A DNA stretch of 64,000 bases, taken from contig NZ_QTUB01000001.1 of NCBI RefSeq assembly GCF_003386665.1, positions 1-64,000 on the forward strand. The letters are read 5' to 3'. The position numbers and the translations under genes are program-made. The notes under the pieces are model-generated. The model was not told where the DNA came from. It worked only from the letters and a program-made list of their open reading frames with translations, and did no database searches. Origin of the DNA: Xenorhabdus cabanillasii. GTDB lineage: Bacteria; Pseudomonadota; Gammaproteobacteria; Enterobacterales; Enterobacteriaceae. Numbering within the stretch: the first letter of the stretch is position 1; the number at the start of each line of letters is the position of its first letter. Positions 25,994 through 35,361 of the stretch are shown here, one piece after another.

Positions 25994-26464
25994 ATGATTC
26001 AGTCACAAGTTAACCGTGAAGTCCGTCTGGCGCTGTCCGACAAAATTCTAGCTATCAAAGCGAAGAAAGATCTTTCGTTTGCCCAAATTGCTGACGGTAC
26101 TGGTTTATCAGAAGTCTTCGTTACTGCTGCAATCCTGGGACAGCACCCGCTTCCAGCAGAAGTGGCTAATATTGTTGGCAAAAAGCTGGATCTCGACAGC
26201 GATGCTGTGATGTTACTACAGACCATCCCCGTTCGTGGCAGCATAGAGGATCGCATCCCCACCGATCCGACTATGTATCGTTTCTACGAAATGTTGCAGA
26301 TTTACGGCACCACGCTGAAAGCTCTGATTCACGAAAAGTTTGGTGACGGCATCATCAGCGCCATCAATTTCAAACTGGACGTGAAAAAGGTTGCTGATCC
26401 AGATGGTGGTGAGCGTGCAGTTATCACGCTGGACGGTAAATATTTACCGACTAAGCCATTCTGA
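25994..26464 (+). CDS. cynS: Cyanate hydratase (cyanase)
   Basis: A 156-residue decameric enzyme that converts cyanate and bicarbonate to ammonia and two CO2. The three catalytic residues Arg96, Glu99 and Ser122 are at exactly the E. coli positions (YRFYEML and ISAINFK). The N-terminal helical domain and the C-terminal dimerisation strands ending in [11 protein letters not shown] are intact. AGAGGT precedes the ATG. Its bicarbonate-recycling partner CynT is destroyed just upstream, so another carbonic anhydrase would have to supply bicarbonate. Confidence 0.97.
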   Translation: MIQSQVNREVRLALSDKILAIKAKKDLSFAQIADGTGLSEVFVTAAILGQHPLPAEVANIVGKKLDLDSDAVMLLQTIPVRGSIEDRIPTDPTMYRFYEMLQIYGTTLKALIHEKFGDGIISAINFKLDVKKVADPDGGERAVITLDGKYLPTKPF

Positions 26465-26713
26465 TAGTAAGGTCACCGACAACAACTGGCACATGACCGC
26501 AGCACTATATAAATATCCACACCGTTTGAGTGTTCTTTCGCCTCAAGGTCTTGGTGTTTGCAATGAAGATCGCAACCACGCTCATGGTAAGAATGTTGGT
26601 ACATAGCGTGATACATTCATTACATTTGATGGAGTGCGGTCTGTAACCCGATACAGTTAACAACTATTTTTTGTCCGCCAACAACTGAACGTACACAAAA
26701 GTTGAAGTTTTCT

Positions 26714-26747
26714 AAATCCGGTTATGTTATTCATAGCCGGATTTTTT
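26714..26747 (+). terminator. Terminator-like hairpin, second member of the repeated family
   Basis: AAATCCGGTTATG / CATAGCCGGATTT stem followed by TTTTT. Nearly the same as the glmS terminator. The ATPase relic start codon at 26748 directly abuts the T-run. Confidence 0.8.
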
Positions 26748-27245
26748 ATGGTTTTTTGTGACAATTTAAAAGAGGCATTAACCGATACACCAGTAGTATG
26801 TTTATTGGGGCCTTGTCAGGTAGGAAAAACCACACTGGTAAAAGAATTAGAGCCGGGGAGAGCGTATATTACTTTTGATGATAGTACGCTATTGAATGCT
26901 GCGAAAACCGATCCCTTAGGTTTTGTCCAGGGATTACCTGATCGAGTGACACTTGATGAAGTACAGAGAGTTGGAACGAACATGAATTGCATTTCTCTCA
27001 CTATCGGGATAAAGACCAAGTTGAGGTTTTAGTCATTGAAGACGGCAGAAAAGTCTGGGGTGTGGAAGTTAAAAAATCTGCCAGCATTCAACCTAAAGAT
27101 GGGGCGGGTTTGGCTAGACTTGCTTCTTTAGTTTGGCAACGATTGGCAGGGTGGGATACTACTTTATTCTGGGAATAATTGCTTACCTATAAACCAAGTA
27201 CCAAATACGTATGCGGTGCCGATGGATGCCCTTTGGGGGGAATGA
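26748..27245 (+). pseudogene. Relic of a DUF4143-type AAA ATPase
   Basis: The N-terminus of an AAA_14/DUF4143 ATPase is clear: MVFCDNLKEAL, P-loop GPCQVGKT, ITFDD and Walker B VTLDEVQRV. At about 26982 it jumps, out of frame, to the C-terminal nuclease-like region (HFSHYRDKDQVEVLVIE and VWGVEVKKSAS). A second frameshift near 27120 leads to ILLYSGNNC and the family-type end YAVPMDALWGE, stop 27243-27245. A complete relative is about 380-400 residues, so roughly 230 are missing. Members are often solitary and of unknown role. Confidence 0.75.
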
Positions 27246-27453
27246 GAGAGAACTTTGTTTATGTAATGTTCGTTGATTCGTTAGATTTATTTATACCCGT
27301 CTGGATAAGTTGAACTTGTAAAAGTGCGTAATAACATTATGATTTGCAATAATTTGGATGATAAGGGAACGAACTTAAAATTCATCCAGCCACAATCATT
27401 CCATAAAAAAAATCGCATTTTCAAGAATATCAGTTTTGAGGGGAGAACAGTCT

Positions 27454-27870
27454 TTGAAGCAACAATCTACTTTACCGTCCTCTGTTAACTTTGGTTTCCT
27501 TTCCGAACATGATCCATTATTTGTTCAAATTGCATCCACTGCTGAGTTAGTTTTTTATAGTGATCCGAATACGACATTGATAAAGCTCAGACAGTTAGGT
27601 GAAGCACTTGCTCAACATATTGCATTGATGGCTGGTGTTGATTTTGATGAAAAAACCTCTCAGTCTGACTTATTGTATCTCCTTAATAGAGAACTGAAAT
27701 TTCAGCCAGAAATAAGTAATTTCTTCCATATACTGCGTACTGAAGGCAACAAAGCGACACATGGATTTCATACGCAACATAAAGAAGCGCTTGACGGGTT
27801 AAAAGTTGCGCGGGCAGTAGCTATCTGGTTTCACCAAACTTTTAGAGGGCTCTTGGAGCGTTTTCTTTAA
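27454..27870 (+). pseudogene. hsdR: Type I restriction subunit HsdR, N-terminal stub
   Basis: LSEHDPLFVQIASTAE and DPNTTLIKLRQLGEALAQ are the recognisable N-terminal DUF4145-like region of type I R subunits, which are normally about 1000 residues long. Only about 138 residues remain. The nuclease and motor domains are absent. TTG at 27454 after GAGGGGAG is the likely start. The stub ends at about FHQTFRGL and the next bases belong to hsdS sequence, so one deletion removed the rest of hsdR, any hsdM between them and the front of hsdS. Confidence 0.75.
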
Positions 27871-28843
27871 ATGCACAACATGCAGTGAACCAGTCGTCAC
27901 TGAACCAAAAAAACTAGGAGAGTTTGAATTAAGTTTACCTTCTTTAGCCGAACAAAAAATTATCGTCAATAAACTTGATACACTACTGGAACAGGTAGAA
28001 ACCACAAAATCACGGCTTGAGCGTACTTTGGAAATATTGAAAAAATTCCGTCAGGCGGTGTTGGCTTCGGCGGTGAGTGGTCACTTAGGAGGTTTAAAGG
28101 ACAGCAATTCTCTATTTGAAAATGCAAAACAAAAGGATTTAACTTCAAAAATTGGTTCTGGTTCAACGCCTAAAGGGGGAAATAATACCTATAAATTAGA
28201 AGGTATTCCTTTAGTTCGTTCACTTAATATACATACTCATTATATAAAATATGAAGATCTAGCTTTTTTAGACGAAGAACAAGCCAAGAAGTTAGCAAAT
28301 GTAAAAATCCAATCCAATGATGTTCTTTTAAATATTACAGGTGCTTCCATTGGTAGAGTTAACATTGCACCAGAACAATTTATTGGAGGACGCGTAAATC
28401 AACATGTTGCGATAATCCGGTGCAAAATTGACAGAATTATCCCAAAATATTTACATATTTTTCTGGCATCACCATCAATTCAAAAATGGATTGTAGGAGA
28501 AAACTATGGCGCAACTCGTCAAGCCTTAACTAAAAAAATGCTTGAAGATCTAATTATTATTGTTCCGAGTATTCAGCAGCAAATCGAAATCGTCCGTCGG
28601 GTAGAAAAACTCTTCTCTTGGGCAGATTCTATCGAAAAACAGGTAATTGAAGCACAACAACGCGTCAATAACCTCACCCAATCCATTCTGGCGAAAGCCT
28701 TCCGTGGTGAATTAACAGAGCAATGGCGTAAAGATAACCCCGACTTAATTAGCGGAGAAAATAGCGCTGAATCCTTGTTGAAGAAAATACAAGCAGAACG
28801 TGAATTAACAAAGCCGGCAAAACGAGGCCGCAAAAAGAGTTAA
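27871..28843 (+). pseudogene. hsdS: Type I specificity subunit HsdS, N-terminally truncated
   Basis: Reads LPSLAEQKIIVNKLDTLLEQ, the central conserved helix of HsdS, then FRQAVLASAVSG, a complete second target-recognition domain (about 28090-28600) and the C-terminal conserved helix ending LTQSILAKAFRGELTEQW. The first recognition domain is missing and there is no initiator near the true start. An internal TTG at 28028 could give a 271-residue half-subunit. Half-HsdS proteins can dimerise in some systems, but no hsdM exists here, so it is most likely dead. Confidence 0.8.
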
Positions 28844-29319
28844 ATCCCATCTCACTACATTAACGTTTTCATATTATATGTGCGGCTATCAGCCGTACAT
28901 ATTTTCTTATTGCTATCTTCCATCAGCACAATAAAAAAATCACAGGCGAAGAATCCCACAATAAAACAGATCTAACGAGTAAAAGTGGAGTAACCCAAAT
29001 GGCAACGATATCGGTAAAAAAACCTCAATAATGCACCTTAAAATAGCACACCAAAAACTCAACCATCACTCTGATATGGGCAGACATAGCAAGATGTGTA
29101 ACCATCATTCCTTACCTCATTCTTGATTTAAACATAATGTGATCTTCCGCATTTTTTACGTACTTATAATGAGATTATCGTGCTTGCAATATTTCAGGAA
29201 TTCTTTACTACACTTAAACAGTAACTTGATGTGATTAAGGCAATGATTTAACAGTTTAACGAAGAATATGAGCCACGAGCATCAGTTTTGCTCCGTTGGC
29301 AATAAATGGAATTCCTCTG
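28844..29319. other. 476-nt non-coding gap with a LysR relic and the mod upstream repeat
   Basis: No intact gene. It contains a 25-codon fragment of a LysR gene on the minus strand (29025-29102). From 29195 it holds the upstream part of the direct repeat shared with the second mod gene, which must include the mod promoter. Confidence 0.7.
29025..29102 (-). pseudogene. Fragment of a DmlR-like LysR gene, C-terminal end
   Basis: The minus strand encodes VTHLAMSAHIRVMVEFL then CYFKVHY and a stop. This parallels YVTRLAISARIRVTVEFL near the C-terminus of the dmlR gene at 41007-41711. The two loci lie on opposite sides of the type III R-M region. Confidence 0.7.
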
Positions 29320-29642
29320 ATGACAATTGAAAAAATCACCCTGAACTACCCTGAGTCCAAAAGTGCGGATATCACTCAAAAAAATATCGATCAACTTAAA
29401 CAGCTTTTCCCGGAAGTATTTTCTGAAGGAAAAATCGATTTTGACGCCTTAAAAGCTGTGCTTGGTGAAGTCGTTGATGATTCAGATGAGCGCTATAACT
29501 TTACTTGGCGTGGTAAGGCCCGCGCGCGTCAAATTGCCCAGACTCCATCAACAGGCACACTGCGCCCTTGTAAAGAAGAAAGTGTAAATTGGGATACCAC
29601 AGGGAACCTTTTTATTGAAGGTGATAACCTTGAAGTGCTTAA
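29195..29642 (+). repeat. Direct repeat A1 (mod promoter region and mod 5' end)
   Basis: Nearly identical to 35421-35869: about 125 nt upstream of mod plus the first 107 codons. Similarity drops abruptly at the codons for EVLK, where the two mod genes diverge. Confidence 0.9.
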
Positions 29643-29743
29643 GTTGTTGCAAAAGTCTTATCATAAAAAGGTAAAGATGATCTATATCGACCCACCCTAT
29701 AACACCGGTAATGACTTTATTTATAAAGATAATTTTCAAGATA

Positions 29744-30824
29744 AGTTAATCAGATAAATTATCTGCATTACTGTTACAATCGATAACACGATAACCTGAT
29801 TCTCTGCCTGTTCTTATGAAATCGAAGATAATACTTTCTGAGCCTGAACGAATCACATTGCAACAACTTGCTTTGAATCATCCACATCGGGACATTCGTA
29901 CGCGAGGAACGGGTTTGCTCATGCTTGCCAGAGGGATCAAGCCGTCCCAGATCACCGCTGAAATCGGATGCAGTCTCCGGGTTATCTATAATTGGGTTCA
30001 CATGTGGCACAATTCAGGGATAGCGGGATTATTAGGTGGTCATGCCGGAGGCCGGTATCTCGCCATGACGCCTGACATGATTGCCACTGCGGTCGAAGCG
30101 GCCAGCGCAGAGTCCCTGACACTCGCCCGGATAGCTCAGTGCGTTGAGGCAAAGCATGGTGCCCTGCCTTGTACGCTTGAAACGCTGGCAAATACCCTGA
30201 AAAAGCAGGGGCTCACCTATAAACGAACCCGACTGTCGCTTAAAAAAAGCGTAACGAAACGGAGTTTGCTAAAAAATCCGCCTTGCTGAATAAAATTAAG
30301 GCTGGAGCACAGTTAGGCCATTACCGTCTGCTCTATTTCGATGAGGCGGGTTTTGCCGCGTCTCCTCCGGTGCAATATGGATGGAGTCCACGGGGTAAGC
30401 CCCATAAAACTGAGCCTCGAGAGCATGACAGACGGTCAGTTCTGGGGGCGTTAAATTACACGGATAACACGCTGTTTTACCAGACAACGTCAGGCAGTAT
30501 CACGCGCGATGACGTGATTGATTTTTTAGAGCAGGTCGCCAAACAAGGGGACAACCGCCTGACATTTTTAGTGTTGGATAATGCGCGTATCCATCACGGG
30601 ATCGAAGAACAAATCAGAAATGGCTGGTTACGAGAACACAACATGTTTTTATTCTATCTTCCCGCTTACAGCCCAGAGCTGAATTTGATTGAGATCGTCT
30701 GGAAACAGGCCAAATACCATTGGCGACGTTTTATCACTTGGACTCAGAATACAATGGAGCATGAATTAAATACTTTATTGAAAGGTTATGGCGACCAATT
30801 TGCAATTAACTTTTCTTGAGTACT
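29744..30824 (+). mobile_element. IS630-family insertion sequence, left copy
   Basis: 1081 bp, with TA at both borders (29742-29743, 30825-30826). Left end AGTTAATCAG; right end, read inward, AGTACTCAAG. One transposase in two overlapping frames. The same element in reverse is at 32217-33297. Confidence 0.9.
29816..30819 (+). CDS. IS630-family DDE transposase (made by -1 frameshifting), left copy
   Basis: Two frames, 29816-30289 (helix-turn-helix half, LRVIYNWVHMWHNSGIAG) and 30283-30819 (catalytic half). The second half carries the DDE residues in YFDEAGF, LVLDNARIHH and YSPELNLIE. At 30242-30248 a run of seven A in CTT AAA AAA AGC allows a -1 slip that yields SLKKKRNETEFAKKSALLNK, the sequence expected of an uninterrupted family member. 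Both copies have the same run, so programmed frameshifting is more likely than mutation. Joined product about 334 residues. Confidence 0.88.
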
Positions 30825-30881
30825 TAAATTCTGATTTTTTCAATTTATGTCCTGTTAAAGAAAATTTTTCTTACATTATAT

Positions 30882-31829
30882 TTATCCCTTGTTCTTATCA
30901 TTTTTATGCAATAATCTTCTTTTTATATGTAAAAAAACTAAAATTGCTGACACTGGGCTAATTATTCTATCTTGTTCTTTAAATTTATCATAGTATCTCT
31001 CTCGTAATTTAGGTAATTGACTCCAATGAGTACCGCCCGATATATGGTGTTCCTGATGATATCCATCATTAAATGCCAGTAAATTATATAATCTTCCATA
31101 ATAACTAACAGAGTTAGTGAATTTGTTTTCTGGATTGGCTCCATAATGTTCATAATAATTTTGTATATTTACCAGAATAAAAGAAAGCAAAATAGAAGGT
31201 AAATAGCAAAGCAATGCCCATTCCCAAGATACACTAAAGAAAAAAAGCAGACCAACAAATATTGAAAGTCTATCTAAACGCAATTGGTTAATTTCTTTTC
31301 TGCTATTAACTTTATCTTTTGAAATTAAATTTTCAAAATGACTATCATACTTACTTAACTTACCTCTCCATGAAAATAAAGACCATAATATATTTGGAAT
31401 TATGTTTAGTAAAGTTCCCATCCCACCAATAATGGAATATTTCCATAGTGAGTTATGTTAATTTTCTTTACCATTTAAAAAAGTTGATGATAAATCTTTT
31501 ATAGGACTCCCATTATCATTGTGATATTTATGATGATTCCTGACGTGTGTTAAATGATAGCCTTGAATAGATTGGCCTATATTAATATAATTCAAAATGG
31601 AAACAAAATCATTCATTAAAGATGATACAAACCACGGATTATGAGTAAAGAAATGAGAAATAACAATAATATTGTAAGTGGTGATTAATGACACCACAAT
31701 AACATTAATTATCCAGCTGTAAATAGATAATTCACCCCAATTAAATGCCAATGTTACATTTATTACAATGTTTAATATGCTTAATAGAAATAATATGGCA
31801 TCTTTTTTCGAGGATTTCCAAATTTTCAT
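30882..31829 (-). pseudogene. Membrane fatty-acid-desaturase-like protein with an in-frame stop
   Basis: One continuous frame of 315 codons interrupted only by TAA at 31458-31460. The three di-iron histidine boxes of membrane desaturases/hydroxylases are present: HFFTH (about 59-63), HVRNHH (about 95-100) and YHQEHH near the C-terminus. At least two hydrophobic hairpins lie around them. AAGGA precedes ATG 31829. Without readthrough only a 123-residue piece with two boxes is made, though internal ATG 31421 could give the rest. Downstream of an amidinotransferase remnant, which recalls the amtA/desI genes of the phaseolotoxin cluster. Substrate unknown. Confidence 0.85.
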
Positions 31830-31911
31830 ACTTATCCTTTTTCATTAATATGATACATTAAAAGTATATTTTATTTTTCAGACTAAATAAATATACTGTT
31901 CATTAGAAATG

Positions 31912-31965
31912 AGTAGATCATTTTCGCAACTTATCATGATTGAGATAAAGCAGGAGTGATCTACT
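31912..31965. repeat. Inverted repeat between the two cargo genes
   Basis: Perfect 9-bp arms AGTAGATCA (31912-31920) and TGATCTACT (31957-31965) enclose a second short palindrome, CTTATC / GATAAAG. Located after the amidinotransferase stop and before the desaturase. It could be a transcript-end structure or an operator. Confidence 0.45.
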
Positions 31966-32044
31966 AAAGTTTATAAATCAAACTCTCTATTTTAAAATCA
32001 AACTGGTTAAACTCTAATACTTAAAAATATGATTGCAGACTGCC

Positions 32045-32214
32045 TCAACGCCTTACATCTAGAGTTGCACAGTGGAAAGAGCCACCAAAACTATTAAAAT
32101 ACCTAAAATTACATGGAATTGGTGTAAATCCCCAACGCTTCATTGCTGCTATCATTGAGTCATCTTGTTTTTCGACAATGACTCTATTCTCATCTAACAT
32201 AAGAATATTCATAT
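32045..32214 (-). pseudogene. 3' remnant of an arginine:X amidinotransferase gene
   Basis: The minus strand, starting at the IS border, encodes NMNILMLDENRVIVEKQ, then MAAMKRWGF-like sequence, and ends FGGSFHCATLDVRR before TGA. The GGSFHC block carries the catalytic Cys of glycine/lysine amidinotransferases and DVRR is their usual end. Only about 56 codons remain; the rest was cut off by the right IS copy at 32215. It was the gene immediately upstream of the desaturase, same strand. Confidence 0.82.
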
Positions 32215-32216
32215 TA

Positions 32217-33297
32217 AGTACTCAAGAAAAGTTAATTGCAAATTGGTCGCCATAACCTTTCAATAAAGTATTTAATTCATGCTCCATTGTATTCTGAGTC
32301 CAAGTGATAAAACGTCGCCAATGGTATTTGGCCTGTTTCCAGACGATCTCAATCAAATTCAGCTCTGGGCTGTAAGCGGGAAGATAGAATAAAAACATGT
32401 TGTGTTCTCGTAACCAGCCATTTCTGATTTGTTCTTCGATCCCGTGATGGATACGCGCATTATCCAACACTAAAAATGTCAGGCGGTTGTCCCCTTGTTT
32501 GGCGACCTGCTCTAAAAAATCAATCACGTCATCGCGCGTGATACTGCCTGACGTTGTCTGGTAAAACAGCGTGTTATCCGTGTAATTTAACGCCCCCAGA
32601 ACTGACCGTCTGTCATGCTCTCGAGGCTCAGTTTTATGGGGCTTACCCCGTGGACTCCATCCATATTGCACCGGAGGAGACGCGGCAAAACCCGCCTCAT
32701 CGAAATAGAGCAGACGGTAATGGCCTAACTGTGCTCCAGCCTTAATTTTATTCAGCAAGGCGGATTTTTTAGCAAACTCCGTTTCGTTACGCTTTTTTTA
32801 AGCGACAGTCGGGTTCGTTTATAGGTGAGCCCCTGCTTTTTCAGGGTATTTGCCAGCGTTTCAAGCGTACAAGGCAGGGCACCATGCTTTGCCTCAACGC
32901 ACTGAGCTATCCGGGCGAGTGTCAGGGACTCTGCGCTGGCCGCTTCGACCGCAGTGGCAATCATGTCAGGCGTCATGGCGAGATACCGGCCTCCGGCATG
33001 ACCACCTAATAATCCCGCTATCCCTGAATTGTGCCACATGTGAACCCAATTATAGATAACCCGGAGACTGCATCCGATTTCAGCGGTGATCTGGGACGGC
33101 TTGATCCCTCTGGCAAGCATGAGCAAACCCGTTCCTCGCGTACGAATGTCCCGATGTGGATGATTCAAAGCAAGTTGTTGCAATGTGATTCGTTCAGGCT
33201 CAGAAAGTATTATCTTCGATTTCATAAGAACAGGCAGAGAATCAGGTTATCGTGTTATCGATTGTAACAGTAATGCAGATAATTTATCTGATTAACT
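32217..33297 (-). mobile_element. IS630-family insertion sequence, right copy (inverted)
   Basis: 1081 bp, reverse orientation of the left copy, with TA at 32215-32216 and 33298-33299. Encoded proteins are identical to those of the left copy, indicating recent duplication. Confidence 0.9.
32222..33225 (-). CDS. IS630-family DDE transposase, right copy
   Basis: Identical protein halves to the left copy: 33225-32752 and 32758-32222. The same A7 slippery run is at 32793-32799 on the minus strand. The catalytic D, D and E lie in YFDEAG, VLDNAR and ELNLIE. Apparently intact, so the composite may still be able to move. Confidence 0.88.
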
Positions 33298-34420
33298 TAA
33301 TATAAAAAACTATCTTGAATTAACAGGCCAGGTTGATGGTGAAGGAAAAAAAATCAGTACAAGCCATGAATCTTCAGGAAGATTTCACTCAGATTGGTTA
33401 TCAATGATCTATCCGAGGTTAAAACTGGCTAGAAATCTATTATCTGATAATGGAGCTATATTTATATCTATTGATGACAATGAGTTTAATAACCTAAAAT
33501 TAATATGTGATGAAATATTTGGTGAAGAAAACAATATCATTAATTTCACTTGGAAGACTGAGGGTAATTTTGATAATCAAGCTAAAATTAAAAATTGTCA
33601 TGAATATATTTTAGTTTATGCTAAAAATGCCAAGAGTATTTACCTTAATCCTATTATAGATCCCAATGTACCCAAAAATAGCAAGCTATTTAACAACGCC
33701 ATTAAGAACACAATTATAAAAAATGGTCCGAAGAATCCCGTATCTACAGTAGTTCTTCCTACAGGCTTCCCTTCAAATTTTGAAAAAGGGGTTATTGAAG
33801 AAAGATATGATACCTGGCCTCATTATTTTTCAAAAGCAAGAATTGAAAACTATAAGTTACTCGATAGTGTTGAAATCTCTAGTGGTTGGTCATCGAAAGA
33901 TCTACTTTTGCAGTTTATTGCTAATAACTATAACCCAATTTCAGATAATAAAGGTCAACCTACATCATTCTATGTAACACCTACAGGGGCAATTGAAGTT
34001 GAAAAGGTTAGGAAAAAATCAAGTCATATTATATCTGTCCTTCAAAATCTTGGAGGTTCACAGAAAGGTACTGCTGAGTTGGAAAAATTGGGGGTTATAT
34101 TTGATGATTATCCAAAACCAGTACAACTTATTGAGTACCTTTGCTTAATGTGTGTATGTGAAAATGATATTGTTTTAGATTTTTTTGCTGGGTCGGCTAC
34201 AACTGCTCATGCTGTGATGAATTTAAATATCCAAAATAAATCAGGTGCTAAGTTCATTCTAATACAGCTACCAGAAGAGATTGCTAAAGATAAAAAGTCC
34301 TATCAGGCTGGGTTTAAAAAAATTTCAGAAATAAGTTTGGAGAGAATTAAAAAGGTAAGTAACCAATTATTTGATGGCAGACAGATAAGCTCAAATGGGG
34401 TTAAATACTTTAAACTATCT

Positions 34421-35318
34421 GAAACTAATATCCGTTCTTGGGATGTTAACTTCGATAATTTGGAGCCAGCACTTAAACTCGCATTAAAATCAATTAAAGA
34501 TGATCGCTCGGTAGAAGATATTCTTTATGAAATCCTGCTTAAATACGGTATTGAATTAACCACCCATGTTGAAGAAGTCACTGTAGAGGGAAAGAAAATC
34601 TTTGTTGTTGGCACAGGGGCTTTAATCGTATGCCTGGACGATGATATTACCGAACAGGTGATTGAAGGTATCGCCAAACTGAAAGAAAAACTTAATCCAG
34701 AAAATACTCAAGTCGTTTTTAAAGACCAGGGCTTTGCAGACTGTGTCGTCAAAACCAATGCGATTCAGATCCTGAAGCAGTATGGTATCAACGATGTAAA
34801 GAGCATTTAAGGTGATGGTAATGAAGATTCAATTTAGATCGGACTTATCACACCAAATGGAGGCGGTTGAAGTTGTTTTAGGTGTGTTGCAGGGCAGGAA
34901 ACATTTCAATGTAATTTTACGGTAGCTGATAATATGTGGGCGAATCAGCAACTGGATATCTTTGGTAAAAACAATGACCTTGGTGTCGGAAATGTTCTTA
35001 CCTTATTGCCTGATGAAATTTATGCCAACACGCGTAACGTCCAGTTAAAGAATGGCTTGCCACAGGTTGAAAACGCAAAGCAAGAACTGGCAAGTCTGGA
35101 TTTCAGTGTTGAGATGGAAACAGGGACAGGTAAAACCTATGTGTACCTGCGTTCTATCTTTGAGCTGATTCAGCGTTATGGACTGACAAAGTTTATTATC
35201 GTGGTGCCGTCTATTGCAATTAAAGAAGGTGTCTATAAGTCACTGCAAATCACTGAGCCGCATTTCCGTGAGCAGTACAAAAACGTCCAGTATGACTATT
35301 TTATCTATGACTCATCAC
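34421..35318 (+). repeat. Direct repeat B1 (mod 3' end and res 5' end)
   Basis: Nearly identical to 37194-38092, apart from a one-base deletion near 34888. It begins at the codons for ETNIRSWDVN, ends at ATGACTCATCA, and marks the second border between shared and divergent parts of the two R-M copies. Confidence 0.9.
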
Positions 35319-35344
35319 AACGCCTATTATCCAGATATGCGTAA
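34821..35344 (+). pseudogene. res: Type III restriction subunit Res, copy 1, 5' stub
   Basis: Matches the first 170 or so codons of the intact res at 37594, including the P-loop METGTGKTY. One T is missing in GTGTGTTGCAGG (near 34888), so the frame shifts early. At about 35318 the match stops and the sequence runs into a degenerate copy of the glmS-type hairpin. The helicase and nuclease domains, about 890 codons, are absent. It follows the interrupted mod copy 1, so copy 1 is doubly dead. Confidence 0.88.
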
Positions 35345-35361
35345 GCTTGACTGGATTTTTT
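35327..35361 (+). terminator. Degenerate hairpin, third member of the repeated family
   Basis: ATCCAGATATGCGTAAGCTTG then ACTGGATTTTTT; its loop ATGCGTAAGCT equals that of the glmS terminator at 24098. It marks the breakpoint of res copy 1. Confidence 0.55.

Larger units (their letters stand above)
29742..33299. mobile_element. Composite transposon made of two inverted IS630-type elements
   Basis: Two identical-looking 1081-bp IS copies in inverted orientation bracket a 1.39-kb AT-rich cargo (30827-32214). The outer ends are AGTTAATCAGATAAATTATC on both sides, flanked by a TA at 29742-29743 and 33298-33299. TA duplication is the IS630/Tc1-mariner hallmark, and the flanking mod frame closes exactly when the unit and one TA are removed. 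The whole unit therefore inserted as one piece, or formed from it by later rearrangement. Confidence 0.9.
29320..34810 (+). pseudogene. mod: Type III methyltransferase Mod, copy 1, split by a composite transposon
   Basis: Adenine-N6 methyltransferase and specificity subunit of a type III R-M system. The 5' part (29320-29743) includes motif IV DPPY at residues 124-127. The 3' part (33300-34810) includes the SAM-binding motif DFFAGSATTA. Removing 29744-33297 and one of the two TA copies rejoins the frame perfectly (NFQDNIKNYLEL) into a 644-residue protein, so the insertion is the only lesion. The N-terminal 107 and C-terminal 120 or so residues equal copy 2, whereas the target-recognition centre differs. 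ATG at 29320 is preferred over an upstream TTG. Confidence 0.9.

Noticed and set aside
30882..31421. Treating the two desaturase pieces as separate genes
   Set aside because: Both are in the same frame and separated only by one TAA; the histidine boxes are split between them, so it is one gene.
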